Source of the DNA: WHSO01 sp963732875
Lineage (GTDB): Bacteria; Pseudomonadota; Alphaproteobacteria; SMXQ01
Direction of reading: 5' to 3'
Assembly: GCA_963732875.1 (NCBI GenBank)
Contig: CAVTBD010000001.1
Span: forward strand, 1-64,000
Length of the DNA stretch: 64,000 nt
Under the pieces are notes generated by a model. It ran no database searches. It saw only the letters and a program-made list of their open reading frames with translations, and was not told the origin of the DNA. Of this stretch, positions 30,363-39,719 are shown piece after piece; positions within the stretch are counted from its first letter, which is position 1, and every line of letters begins with the position of its first letter. The translations under genes were made by a program, and so were the position numbers.

Positions 30363-32174
30363 ATGAAATCGTCCCTCCGTTCCGTCCCGGCGGTGGCGCG
30401 CGACGCGTTCCGCGCGCTGCGGCTCCGCTATACCTCCCTGCGCCGCACCGTGCGCAACTACGAGACCGGCCTGATCGCCTGCTGCGTGGTGGTGGGGGTC
30501 GTGGTCGGCCTCGTGACGGTCGGCCTGCGCGACCTCGTCTATTTCCTGCACCGGCTGGATTTCGCCCTGCCCGGCCACGCCTATCTCAGCGCCCAGACCA
30601 GCCTCGACCTCCTGCGGCTGGCCGTGGTGCCGGCGGCGGGCGGACTGTTGCTCGGGCTGTTGACCCTCGCCCTCCGGAAAATCCGGCCCAACGACATCGT
30701 CGATCCGGTCGAGGCCAACGCGCTCTACGGCGGCCAGATGTCGCTGCGCGACAGCATGCGGCTCACCGGCTACACGGTGGTGTCCAATGCCTGCGGCGCC
30801 TCGGTCGGTATGGAGGCCGGCTACAGCCAGCTCGGCGCCGGCATCTTCTCCGTGGTCGGGCGCTACTTCCACCTGCGCCGCGAGGACCAGCGCATGATGG
30901 TGACGGCGGGTGCCGCGGCGGCGATCTCGGCCGCCTTCAACGCGCCGCTGGCCGGCGCCTTCTACGGCTTCGAGCTGATCCACGGCAGCTACACCACGCG
31001 GGCGCTCGCCCCGGTCACCGCCGCGTCGCTGGCGGGCGCGCTGGTGGTGCGCCTGCTCGGCACCGACCAGCCGCTGTTCGAGGTCGCCGGTCGCTTCGTG
31101 ATCCCGCACTGGTACTACCTGCTGTTCGGGCTGCTCGGCATCGCCGCCGCCGGGCTCGGCATCCTCACCATGAAGAGCGCGACCTGGATCGAACGCCTGC
31201 TGCGCGCGACCCGCCTGCCCACCTGGCTGCGGCCCGCCGCGGGCGGTGTGATCCTGAGCCTGATCGCGCTCGGCTCGCCCCAGGTGCTCGGCAGCGGCCA
31301 TGGCGCGATCCAGTGGCACCTCGACACCCAATGGACCTTCACCGCGCTGGCGCTCCTGCTCATGGGCAAGCTGGTGGCCTCGGCGGTCTCGCTCGGCGCC
31401 GGTTACCGCGGCGGCCTGTTCTCCTCATCGCTGTTCCTGGGCGCGCTGCTCGGCGCCACCTTCGTGCAGGCCATCGACCTCGCGCTGCCGTCGCTGGTGG
31501 ACCAGCGTACCGTCTTCATGCTGGTCGGCATGGGCTCGGTCGGCGCGGCGATCATCGGCGCGCCCTTCACCATGGTGTTCCTGGTGCTGGAAGCGACCGG
31601 CAGCTTCCCGGTGACGCTCGGCATGCTGGTGGGCGTGGTGCTGGCCGCGACCATCGTGCGGCTCACCTTCGGCTATTCGTTCTCGACCTGGCGCTTCCAC
31701 CTGCGCGGCCTGCCACTGCGCGGCGGCCACGACATCGGCTGGATCGCCGGCCTGACGGCCGGGCGCCTGATGCGCTCGGACGCGAAGACCGTCCCGGCCG
31801 GCATGACCCTCGCCGGCCTGCGCCAGACGGTGCCGCTCGGCAGCAGGAAGTGGGCCTTCGCGGTGGACGATACCGGACGCTACGTCGGCATGATCGACAT
31901 CGCCGCCGCCCACGACCACGACCTCGACGACGTCGCCGCCAACCTGATCGCGGCCGACCTCGCCACGGGGCGCAGCAGCTACATGCTGCCCGGCGACAAC
32001 ATCCGCACCATCCTTCAGCAGTTCGGCGACGCCCAGGCGGAGACCCTGCCGGTGCTGAGCTCGGAGGCCGAGCCGCGCATCCTCGGCTATCTGACGGAGG
32101 CCTTCTGTCTCAAGCGCTATGCCCAGGAGCTGGAACGGCGTCGGCGCGACGAGCTCGGCATGGCCGAGCTCTAG
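30363..32174 (+). CDS. ClC-family chloride channel/antiporter with CBS region
   Basis: A 603-residue membrane protein. The ClC core has about ten hydrophobic segments (residues 30-440) with the selectivity-loop region CGASVGMEAGYSQLG in place of the usual GREGP, GKLVASAVSLGAGYRGGLFSSSLF, and GAPFTMVFLVLEATG. A cytoplasmic C-terminal part (about 470-600) looks like paired CBS domains. It exchanges chloride or another anion. The changed filter loop makes transport selectivity uncertain. It is convergent with the flavoprotein gene. Confidence 0.85.
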   Translation: MKSSLRSVPAVARDAFRALRLRYTSLRRTVRNYETGLIACCVVVGVVVGLVTVGLRDLVYFLHRLDFALPGHAYLSAQTSLDLLRLAVVPAAGGLLLGLLTLALRKIRPNDIVDPVEANALYGGQMSLRDSMRLTGYTVVSNACGASVGMEAGYSQLGAGIFSVVGRYFHLRREDQRMMVTAGAAAAISAAFNAPLAGAFYGFELIHGSYTTRALAPVTAASLAGALVVRLLGTDQPLFEVAGRFVIPHWYYLLFGLLGIAAAGLGILTMKSATWIERLLRATRLPTWLRPAAGGVILSLIALGSPQVLGSGHGAIQWHLDTQWTFTALALLLMGKLVASAVSLGAGYRGGLFSSSLFLGALLGATFVQAIDLALPSLVDQRTVFMLVGMGSVGAAIIGAPFTMVFLVLEATGSFPVTLGMLVGVVLAATIVRLTFGYSFSTWRFHLRGLPLRGGHDIGWIAGLTAGRLMRSDAKTVPAGMTLAGLRQTVPLGSRKWAFAVDDTGRYVGMIDIAAAHDHDLDDVAANLIAADLATGRSSYMLPGDNIRTILQQFGDAQAETLPVLSSEAEPRILGYLTEAFCLKRYAQELERRRRDELGMAEL

Positions 32175-32191
32175 CCTCACGCCATCTTCCG

Positions 32192-33955
32192 TCAGTAGAC
32201 GTCGCGCACGTAGCGACCGCTCGCCACCATCTGGTCGACCTCGACCGCGGCGGCGGCGTCCGACATGCCGCCCTCGCGGGCGACGATGGCGCGCAGCGCC
32301 CGGTCCACATCCTTGGCCATGCGGCTCGCGTCGCCGCACACGTAGAAATGCGCGCCCCCGGCGAGCCAGTTCCACAGGGCGGCGGCGTTCTCGGCCATGC
32401 GGTGCTGGACGTAGAGCTTTTCCTTGCCGTCGCGCGAGAACGCGAGGTCGAGGCGCGTGAGCGTGCCGTCGGCGAGGAAGCCCTCGAGTTCCTCACGATA
32501 GAGAAAGTCGGTGGCGCGATGACGGTCGCCGAACAACAGCCAGGCCGGACCGGGGACGCCCGCCGCGCGGCGCTCCTCGAGGAAGGCGCGGAACGGCGCG
32601 ATGCCGGTGCCGGGACCGACCATGATGACCGGCGTCGCCGGATCGGCTGGCAGGCGGAAGCGCCCGTTGCGCTGGACGTAGACCCGGACCGGGCCGGCGC
32701 CGGCGCGATCGGCGAGGTAGGTCGAGCCGATGCCGACGCGGTCGCGCCCGTGGCTCGCGTAGCGCACCGCGGCGACGGTGAGATGGACTTCGCCCGGGTG
32801 CGCGCGCGGGCTCGACGAGATCGAGTAGAGCCGGGGCGCGAGACGCGGCAGGATCGCCACCAGGTCCTGGGGCTGGGCGAGCACGCCGGGATAGCGCAGC
32901 ACCAGGTCGATCACGTCGCGGCCGTAGAGCCAGTCCGCGAGGTCGGCGCTGCGCTCGGGCGCGAGCAGGGCCGAGAGCGTGGCGTCGCCCGCGCGCGCGG
33001 CGAACTTGATGACGGTCGGCTGGGTCAGGCGCCCGATCGAGAGCCGACGCGCGAGCGCCGCGCCGAGCGGCAGGGTGCCGTCGAGCGTCACCCGGGCATC
33101 CGGGTCAAAGCCGGCCGCGGCGAGCAGCGCCTCCACCATCGCGGGCGGATTTTCGACCACCACGCCGAGCGCGTCGCCGGGCTCGTAGGCGACGCCGGTG
33201 CCCTCCAGCGACAGCGCGATGTGGCGCACGTCCTTGTCGGAACCGGGCGCGGTGAGCGGGCGGTTGTCGATCACCGGCGCCGCCACCGGGTTGGCGCGCG
33301 TGCCGGGCGCGTCTTCCGGTTCTTCGTCGGGGACCGCCACCACGGCAGGCGGCCCTTTATCGGCGACACCGGCCTCGGCGGCAAACGTCTCCAGCATGGC
33401 GTCGCGCCACGGCGCGAACGGCGGGGCGGGGTCGCCATCGACGTCGACACGGGCGGCGAGCCGCCGGGCGCCGAGCGCGGCGAAACGTTGGTCGAGGAAC
33501 GCGCCGTAGCCGCAGAACTGCAGGTAGTTGGAATCGCCGAGCGCCAGCAACGCATAGGACAGGCCCGCGAGCGGCGCGCCTTCGGCGGCGGCAAGATCGT
33601 CGCTCACGCGGCGCGCGCTGTCGGGCGGCTCGCCTTCGCCGTGGGTGGCGGCAATCACCACCGCGTGGCCAAGCGCGCCGAGCTCTTCCAGGGTCAGCGT
33701 GCCGATGTCGCGCGCCGTGGCGTCGAAGCCGCGCCCCTTCGCCGCGCGGGCGAACTTGCGCGCGAGCCCCTCGGCGGTGCCGGTCTGGGAGGCGTAGAGC
33801 ACCGCGAGCGGGACCGCCGGCGCGGGCGCCTCCGCCGCCTCCGGCGGCGTCAGCAGCGCCGCGAGGAAACCCGACAGCCAGGCACGCTGCTCGCGCGTGA
33901 ACGGCGCGTCGTCGGGGATCAGCGGGATTTCGCGGAGCGGCGCGGGCACGGCCAC
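32192..33955 (-). CDS. Diflavin reductase (sulfite reductase flavoprotein/CysJ-like)
   Basis: A 587-residue two-flavin reductase: FMN-binding flavodoxin domain (LAVLYASQTGTAEGLA near 50-65, GDSNYLQFCGYG near 140), a CysJ-like connecting domain, an FAD-binding RLYSISSSP motif, and an NADPH domain (MVGPGTGIAPFRAF and the C-terminal DVY-like end). GTG 33955 begins one base after the nirA stop. It should pass electrons from NADPH to the NirA siroheme enzyme. Confidence 0.9.
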   Translation of the reverse strand: MAVPAPLREIPLIPDDAPFTREQRAWLSGFLAALLTPPEAAEAPAPAVPLAVLYASQTGTAEGLARKFARAAKGRGFDATARDIGTLTLEELGALGHAVVIAATHGEGEPPDSARRVSDDLAAAEGAPLAGLSYALLALGDSNYLQFCGYGAFLDQRFAALGARRLAARVDVDGDPAPPFAPWRDAMLETFAAEAGVADKGPPAVVAVPDEEPEDAPGTRANPVAAPVIDNRPLTAPGSDKDVRHIALSLEGTGVAYEPGDALGVVVENPPAMVEALLAAAGFDPDARVTLDGTLPLGAALARRLSIGRLTQPTVIKFAARAGDATLSALLAPERSADLADWLYGRDVIDLVLRYPGVLAQPQDLVAILPRLAPRLYSISSSPRAHPGEVHLTVAAVRYASHGRDRVGIGSTYLADRAGAGPVRVYVQRNGRFRLPADPATPVIMVGPGTGIAPFRAFLEERRAAGVPGPAWLLFGDRHRATDFLYREELEGFLADGTLTRLDLAFSRDGKEKLYVQHRMAENAAALWNWLAGGAHFYVCGDASRMAKDVDRALRAIVAREGGMSDAAAAVEVDQMVASGRYVRDVY

Positions 33956-33956
33956 G

Positions 33957-35735
33957 TCACGAGGCCTCGCCGGTGGCGATGGCGGCCAGTGCCGCCGCGT
34001 CCTGGCGGCCCGCGAAGGCGGCGAAGTCCTCGCCCTGGCGGCGCCCGTCCTTGTAGGCGCCGAGCAGGCGCGCGAGCGCCGCCGGCACCGCGTCGGCGGG
34101 CAGGCCCTTGGCGATCTCGCGCGCGAGCGCGCGTCCCTGGTCGGAGCCGCCGCCGAGATAAAGATGGTAGCCCTCGACGGTGCCGCCCTCGCCCGCCACC
34201 TGCACGCCGAGCAGCCCGATGTCGCCGATGTAGTGCTGGGCGCAGGAATTGGGGCAGCCGGTGAGGTGGATGTTGACCGGGCTGTCGAGCGCGACCGCGC
34301 GGTCGAGGTGCTTGCGGATGGCGAGCGCGTGGCCCTTGGTGTCGGTCATGGCGAACTTGCAGCCGGTGTTGCCGGTGCAGGCCACCAGCCCGGCCGAGGC
34401 CGAGCTCGCGCGGATGTCGAAGCCCATCGCCCGGACCTTGCGCTCGACCGTGGAGAGCTTTTCGTCGGGCACGTCGGGCAGGATCACGTTCTGCCACACG
34501 GTCAGGCGCAGCTCGCCCGAGCCGCACTCCTCGGCGAGCTCGGCGATCTTGTCCATCTGGGCCGCCGTCATGCGTCCCACGGGAATCGCGATGCCGACGT
34601 AGCTCAGGCCCGGCGCCTTCTGGGTATAGACACCGACATGGCCGTGGCGGATGACGGCGCGCGGCGGCAAACAATCCGTGAGAGCGAGCCTTCGCAGCGG
34701 AAAGGCGAGCCTGGCCTCGGTCGCGGCCAGGAACGCGTCCATGCCGATGCGGTCGATCAGGAAGCGCAGGCGCGCCTTCTTGCGGTCGGTGCGGTCGCCC
34801 CGGTCGGCGAACACCCGGATCATGGCGGCGGCGGCGGCGACGCATTCCTCGGGCGCAACGATGATCCCCGCGTCCTCGGCGAAGAAACGGTGGCCGGTGA
34901 TGCCCCCCAGCATCACGCGGAACCACACGCCGGGCGCGATGCCCTTGCCGTCGGGCACGCGCACCGCCTGGAAGCCGATGTCGTTGGTGTCGGACACCAC
35001 GCTGACGCTGCCGCCCGAATCGAACGCCACGTTGAACTTGCGCGGCAGGCCGAACAGGTCGCGGTTGTTGGCGAGGTAGAACTGCAGCCCCTGGGCGAGC
35101 GGCCGCACGTCGTAGAGCTCGGCCGGGTCGATGCCGGACGTCGGCGTCGCGGTGATGTTGCGCACGTTGTCGGCGCCGGCCCCGCGCGAGGTGAGCCCGG
35201 CGTTGGACAGCGCCATCAGCACGTTGACGATGTCGTGCGGCGCGAATTCGCGCAGCTGCACGTTGCCGCGCGTGGTCACGTCGCCGTAGTCGTTGCCCCA
35301 GCGGCGCGCGATCTCGGCGAGCGCGCGCATCTGCACGGCCGTGATTATGTTTCCCGGCACGCGCACGCGCACCATGAACGAGTCCTGCGCCGGCGCTACG
35401 TAGAACAGGCCGTGGAACTTGAAGCGGAACACGTCGCCGCCCTCGGGCGGGGTATCGGTGGCGGCGTGGTGCAGGATCTTGTCCCAGATGTCGAGCGGGT
35501 TGTGCTCGAGCTTGAGGCGCTCCTCGCGGGTGAGCTCGTCGAGCGGCACGCCGAACGCGGTCTTGCCCTCGGGCGGGCCCGCGAGGTTGGCGGGCGCTGC
35601 CCCCGGCTCGTGGGTCAGGCGCCCGTCGGCGCCCTCCCCCACGAACGGCACCATCCCGCGGGCGCGCAGGCCCGCCGCGTAGCCTTCCAGGTACTCCTTC
35701 TGCGCCTTGGTGAAGGGCACGATCTCGGCACTCAT
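33957..35735 (-). CDS. nirA: NirA-type siroheme nitrite (or sulfite) reductase
   Basis: A 592-residue reductase with two repeated ferredoxin-like half-domains. The [4Fe-4S]-siroheme ligands are C453 and C459 (ACTGNTGCKF) and C494 and C498 (LTGCPNSC). The substrate-site arginine region TTRGNVQLREF is present near 154-164. It performs a six-electron reduction of nitrite to ammonia. Sulfite is an alternative substrate by family, but the adjacent nitrite channel gene argues for nitrite. Confidence 0.88.
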   Translation of the reverse strand: MSAEIVPFTKAQKEYLEGYAAGLRARGMVPFVGEGADGRLTHEPGAAPANLAGPPEGKTAFGVPLDELTREERLKLEHNPLDIWDKILHHAATDTPPEGGDVFRFKFHGLFYVAPAQDSFMVRVRVPGNIITAVQMRALAEIARRWGNDYGDVTTRGNVQLREFAPHDIVNVLMALSNAGLTSRGAGADNVRNITATPTSGIDPAELYDVRPLAQGLQFYLANNRDLFGLPRKFNVAFDSGGSVSVVSDTNDIGFQAVRVPDGKGIAPGVWFRVMLGGITGHRFFAEDAGIIVAPEECVAAAAAMIRVFADRGDRTDRKKARLRFLIDRIGMDAFLAATEARLAFPLRRLALTDCLPPRAVIRHGHVGVYTQKAPGLSYVGIAIPVGRMTAAQMDKIAELAEECGSGELRLTVWQNVILPDVPDEKLSTVERKVRAMGFDIRASSASAGLVACTGNTGCKFAMTDTKGHALAIRKHLDRAVALDSPVNIHLTGCPNSCAQHYIGDIGLLGVQVAGEGGTVEGYHLYLGGGSDQGRALAREIAKGLPADAVPAALARLLGAYKDGRRQGEDFAAFAGRQDAAALAAIATGEAS

Positions 35736-35766
35736 GGCGTGCCTCCGCCGTTCATGCCGGTTGCCG

Positions 35767-36615
35767 TCATTCGGCCGGGGACATCCCTGCGGGCACCGCC
35801 GGCGCCGGCTGCGGCTTGACCTTGGGCGCCATGCCGCGATGGGTCAGGTAGATGGCGAAGCCGGTGAAGGTGAAGCCGCCGACGATGTTGCCGAGCGTCA
35901 CCGGGATCTGGTTCCACAGCCACCAGTCGCCGAAGCCGACCTTGGCGCCGAGCAGCATCCCGGTCGGGATCACGAACATGTTGACCACCGAATGCTCGAA
36001 GCCTTGCGCGAAGAACACCACGATCGGCAGCCACGCGGCGGCGATCTTGCCGACCGTGGAGGCCGACGTCATGCCCATGACGACGCCGAGGCACACCATC
36101 CAGTTGCACAGGATCGCCTTGACGAAGCAGGTCACCAGGCCGGCCATGCCGAGATGCTCGTAGCCCAGCGTCTTGGCCTGCGCGATGGCGATGATTTTGG
36201 CCGCGATCGGGTCGGGCGCGCCCGCCGTGCCCATCTTGGAGATGGCGATGGCGTAGAGCCCGGCGTAGATCAGCGCGCCGATCAGGTTGCCGAGAAACAC
36301 CCAGCTCCAGTTGACGAGCACCTGGAACGGGCTCGCCTTGCCCTCCAGCCAGGCGAGCGGCACCAGGGCGAAGCTGCCGGTGACCAGCTCGAGGCCGAGC
36401 AGCACGATCATCACGAAGCCTACCGGGAAGATCACGGCGCCGACGATCGGCTGGTCAGTCTGCACGATGGCGCCGATGGCGAGGCTGGTGGCGAACCCGA
36501 GGATCGCGCCCGACAGTGCGCCGCGGATGAGCAGGTCGCGCACCGGCAGGCCGATCTTCTTGATGCCGGCATCGACCATCGTGTCGGCGACCTCGTTTGG
36601 CTTCATGTAGTCCAT
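35767..36615 (-). CDS. Formate/nitrite transporter (FNT, NirC-like)
   Basis: A 282-residue channel with six transmembrane segments and the FNT hallmark FAQGFEHSVVNMF, which holds the central histidine. ATG 36615 follows GGGAGGGG; a longer open frame adds an arginine-rich stretch and is unlikely. It is first in the operon with nirA and the diflavin reductase (31 and 1 base apart), so nitrite uptake is the best reading. The 329 bases upstream hold no gene apart from the palindromic repeat at 36898. Confidence 0.88.
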   Translation of the reverse strand: MDYMKPNEVADTMVDAGIKKIGLPVRDLLIRGALSGAILGFATSLAIGAIVQTDQPIVGAVIFPVGFVMIVLLGLELVTGSFALVPLAWLEGKASPFQVLVNWSWVFLGNLIGALIYAGLYAIAISKMGTAGAPDPIAAKIIAIAQAKTLGYEHLGMAGLVTCFVKAILCNWMVCLGVVMGMTSASTVGKIAAAWLPIVVFFAQGFEHSVVNMFVIPTGMLLGAKVGFGDWWLWNQIPVTLGNIVGGFTFTGFAIYLTHRGMAPKVKPQPAPAVPAGMSPAE

Positions 36616-36897
36616 AACACCCCTCCCGCGGGTGGCAGCGCGCCCGCGTCGCATGAGACAGGAACAGTCCTGCCTTCAGGTATTCAAGGGGCGTGCCAGT
36701 TCACGGAGGGGACGGTGGCGCGCGGACGGGCGCGGGCGCGCCCGGCATAAACGCGATCCGCGGCGCGGGAACTGCCTCAAAGCGTGCAGCACCCCGTCAA
36801 AATTTGTGCAGTGCCCCGAAACGACGGCGCCGGCCCCAAGGGACCGGCGCTGCGAATGCGGAGCGGGAACGCGGGCGCGTCAGAACCTGTTTAGTTT

Positions 36898-36946
36898 AGA
36901 GCAGGATCACGGTTCAGATTGAGTCAACCTGAACCGACCCTGCTCT
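36898..36946. repeat. 49-bp palindromic repeat, copy 1
   Basis: AGAGCAGG and CCTGCTCT (8 bp) flank CGGTTCAG and CTGAACCG (8 bp), forming a long hairpin. Another copy is at 50020. Here the arm overlaps the infC stop codon, so it may act as the infC transcript end. Confidence 0.85.
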
Positions 36947-37481
36947 AGCGCGGCGCGATCACCATGGTCATCTGGCGGCCTTCCATCTTGGGGATCGCCT
37001 CGACCTTGGCCTTCTCGTCCATCTCCTGGCGCACCTTGTTGAGCACCGCGAGGCCGAGCTCCTGATGCAGGAACTCGCGGCCGCGGAAGCGGATCGTCAC
37101 CTTGACCTTGTCGCCCTCGTCCAGGAACTTGTGGATCGCCCTCAGCTTGACGTCGTAGTCGTGCTGGTCGATGCCGGGGCGCATCTTGATTTCCTTGACG
37201 TCGATGGTCTTCTGCTTCTTGCGCGCCTCGTTGGCCTTCTTCTGGGCCTGGTACTTGAACTTGCCGTAGTCGAGGATCTTGCAGACCGGCGGATCGGCGC
37301 TGGGGGAGACCTCGACCAGGTCGAGGCCGGCGGCTTCGGCCTTGGCAAGCGCCTGGGCGATGGTCACGACGCCGAGCATTTCGCCGTCTTCGCCGACGAG
37401 GCGCACGGACGGGACGTGGATCGCTTCGTTCACGCGGGGGCCGCCCTTCGAGGGCGGCTGGGGGGAGGTGGGCCTGGCTAT
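36945..37481 (-). CDS. infC: Translation initiation factor IF-3, probable ATA start
   Basis: Complete IF-3: N-domain (EAIHVPSVRLVGEDG), linker helix, and C-domain (MRPGIDQHDYDVKL to MVIAPR). A GTG at 37433 would give 162 residues. The same frame extends upstream through IARPTSPQPPSKGGPRV, typical of alphaproteobacterial IF-3 N-termini, to an ATA at 37481 with GGAGAG spaced seven bases before it. Rare start codons in infC allow IF-3 to repress its own synthesis, so ATA is my choice (178 residues). It follows thrS on the same strand. Confidence 0.9.
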   Translation of the reverse strand: MARPTSPQPPSKGGPRVNEAIHVPSVRLVGEDGEMLGVVTIAQALAKAEAAGLDLVEVSPSADPPVCKILDYGKFKYQAQKKANEARKKQKTIDVKEIKMRPGIDQHDYDVKLRAIHKFLDEGDKVKVTIRFRGREFLHQELGLAVLNKVRQEMDEKAKVEAIPKMEGRQMTMVIAPR

Positions 37482-37495
37482 GGAACGCTCTCCAT

Positions 37496-37540
37496 CAGTT
37501 GTTGACTGGGCAGTTGTTGAATGGGCAGTCGTTGATACAC
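37496..37540. repeat. Three tandem 15-bp repeats in the infC leader
   Basis: CAGTTGTTGACTGGG, CAGTTGTTGAATGGG and CAGTCGTTGATACAC stand head to tail just upstream of the infC ribosome-binding site. Copies 1 and 2 differ at one base; copy 3 is degenerate. Confidence 0.75.
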
Positions 37541-37567
37541 GGCGGTGGTCGAAAACGGCAGGTGCCG

Positions 37568-37608
37568 GGACCGGGACGCAAACAGACCCACGCAGGGAGT
37601 CCCGGTCC
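37568..37608 (-). promoter_or_regulatory. Inverted repeat between thrS and infC
   Basis: A perfect 10-bp stem (GGACCGGGAC/GTCCCGGTCC) with a 21-base loop lies in the thrS-infC gap. No T-run follows, so it may be an mRNA leader structure more than a terminator. Confidence 0.5.
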
Positions 37609-37660
37609 TGAACGGAAACCGGCGATCCCTGAGTATGTTGTCTGTCTTATTTAAGGAGTC

Positions 37661-39626
37661 TTACCCACTGGTCGCGGTTTGTGAAGGCACCTGCGCCTCT
37701 TCGGCAAGTCTAGCGCGCGCTTCATCGAGCGCAAGCGATTCTTGCGCGGTCGAGCCGAGACGGCGCACCGCGACCGTGCGCTGCTCGGCCTCGCGCCGGC
37801 CGATCGCGAGGATCACCGGCACTTTGGCGAGGGAATGCTGGCGCACCTTGTAGCCGATCTTTTCGTTGGTGAGGTCGAGCTCGACCCGGAGCCCGGCCGC
37901 GCGCAAGGCGTGCGCCACCTCGCGGGCATAGGAATCGCCGTCGTTGGTGATGGTGGCGATGACCACCTGCACCGGCGCGAGCCACAGCGGGAACGCGCCG
38001 GCGTAGTGCTCCACCAGGATGCCGATGAAGCGCTCGAACGAGCCCAGGATGGCGCGGTGCAGCATCACCGGGCGGTGGCGTCCGCCGTCCTCGCCGGTAT
38101 AGGCGGCGTCGAGCCGCTCGGGCAGCACGAAGTCCACCTGCAGCGTGCCGCACTGCCAGTCGCGGCCGATGGCGTCGCGCAGCACGAACTCGAGCTTGGG
38201 CCCGTAGAACGCGCCCTCGCCCGGGTTGAGGATGGTCTCGAGCCCGGCGGCGGCGACCGCCTCCTTGAGCGCGCCCTCGGCGCGGTCCCAGATGTCGTCG
38301 CTGCCGGCGCGCGTCTCGGGCCGGTCGGAGAACTTCACCACGACTTCCGCAAAGCCGAAGTCCTGGTAGACGGCTGAGCAGCAGGTCGCAGAACGCCTTG
38401 GTCTCGGACGTGATCTGGTCCTCGGTGCAGAAGATATGGGCGTCGTCCTGGGTGAAGGCACGCACGCGCATGATGCCGTGCAGCGCGCCCGAGGGCTCGT
38501 AGCGGTGGCACGAGCCGAACTCGGCCATGCGCAGCGGCAGGTCGCGGTAGCTCTTGATGCCCTGGCGGAAGATCTGCACGTGGCACGGGCAGTTCATCGG
38601 CTTGATGGCGAGCACGCGCTCGCCTTCGCTCTTCTTCGCTTCCTCGGAGCGCGGCGAGGCCGTGAACATGGCGTCGCCGAACTTCTCCCAGTGGCCCGAC
38701 TGCTCCCACAGCACGCGGTCCACCAGCATCGGCGTCTTGACCTCGACGTAGCCCGAGGCTTCGAGCCGGCCGCGGATGTAGTTCTCGACCGTGCGATAGA
38801 GCGTCCAGCCCTTGGGGTGCCAGAACACGCTGCCGACCGCGAGCTCCTGGACGTGGAACAGGTCCATCTCGCGCCCCAAACGACGATGGTCGCGGCGCTC
38901 GGCCTCCTCCAGCCGGTGCAGGTAGTCGGCCAGGTCCTTGTCGCTGGCCCAGGCGGTGCCGTAGATGCGCTGCAGCATCTCGTTGCGCGAATCGCCGCGC
39001 CAGTAGGCGCCGGCCAGCTTCATCAGCTTGAACGCCTTGCCGAGCTTGCCGGTGGACGGCAGGTGCGGCCCGCGGCACAGGTCGATGAAGTCGCCCTGGC
39101 GGTAGAGCGTCACGTCCTCGGCGGCCGGGATCGATTCGATGATCTCGGCCTTGTAGTGCTCGCCCTGGTCCTTGAAGAACTGGACCGCCCGGTCGCGGTT
39201 CCACACCTCGCGTTCGATCCCCTCGTCGCGCGCGACGATCTCCTTCATGCGCGCCTCGATCTTCTCGAGGTCCTCGGGCGTGAACGGCTCGGCGCGCGAG
39301 AAGTCGTAGTAGAAGCCGTTCTCGATGGCGGGACCGATGGTGACCTGGGTCTCGGGATAGAGCTCCTTGACCGCCTCGGCCATGACATGGGCCGCGTCGT
39401 GGCGGATCAGCTCCAGCGCCTCGAGCCCGCTCTTGGGCGTGACGATCTCGATGCGCGCGTCGGCCTCGATCGGGCGCGCGAGGTCCCGCATCACCCCGTC
39501 GACCTTGACGGCAAGCGCGGCCTTGGCGAGGCCCGGACCGATGGCGGCCGCGACCTCGGCGCCGGTGGTCCCGCGCGCGACCTTGCGCGAGGAGCCGTCG
39601 GGCAGCGTCAGCGTGATCTCAGCCAT
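37661..39626 (-). CDS. thrS: Threonine-tRNA ligase, one frameshift
   Basis: N-terminal TGS domain (AEITLTLPDGSSRKVARG), editing domain with HDAAHVMAEAVKELYP and the zinc/editing site, class II catalytic core (MNCPCHVQIF), and the anticodon domain (APVQVVIATITNDGDSYA). The frame breaks at about 38371-38374: LLLS is followed by VYQDFGF one frame over. Removing one C from AGCCGTC repairs it to 654 residues. Since ThrS is essential, a sequence error is likely. ATG 39626 is preferred over an in-frame TTG three codons upstream. Confidence 0.9.
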
Positions 39627-39719
39627 ATCGTCCAAAGCCTTCGAATCCGGGGTTTCACGGGCCGGCGCCGGGCCGCTCCCGGCCGCCGCCGGGGGAGAGT
39701 AGCCGCGAGGGCGGCGGTG

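Noticed and set aside
31313..34264. A 983-codon open frame on the plus strand
   Set aside because: It overlaps clc in another frame and runs antisense to the diflavin reductase; composition is shadow-like and no motif is seen.
37496..37540. A CRISPR array
   Set aside because: Only three 15-bp units without spacers and no cas genes in the window.
29185..38378. Programmed ribosomal frameshifting in pheS and thrS
   Set aside because: No slippery site or stimulatory structure is apparent, and neither gene is known to use frameshifting; sequence error is simpler.
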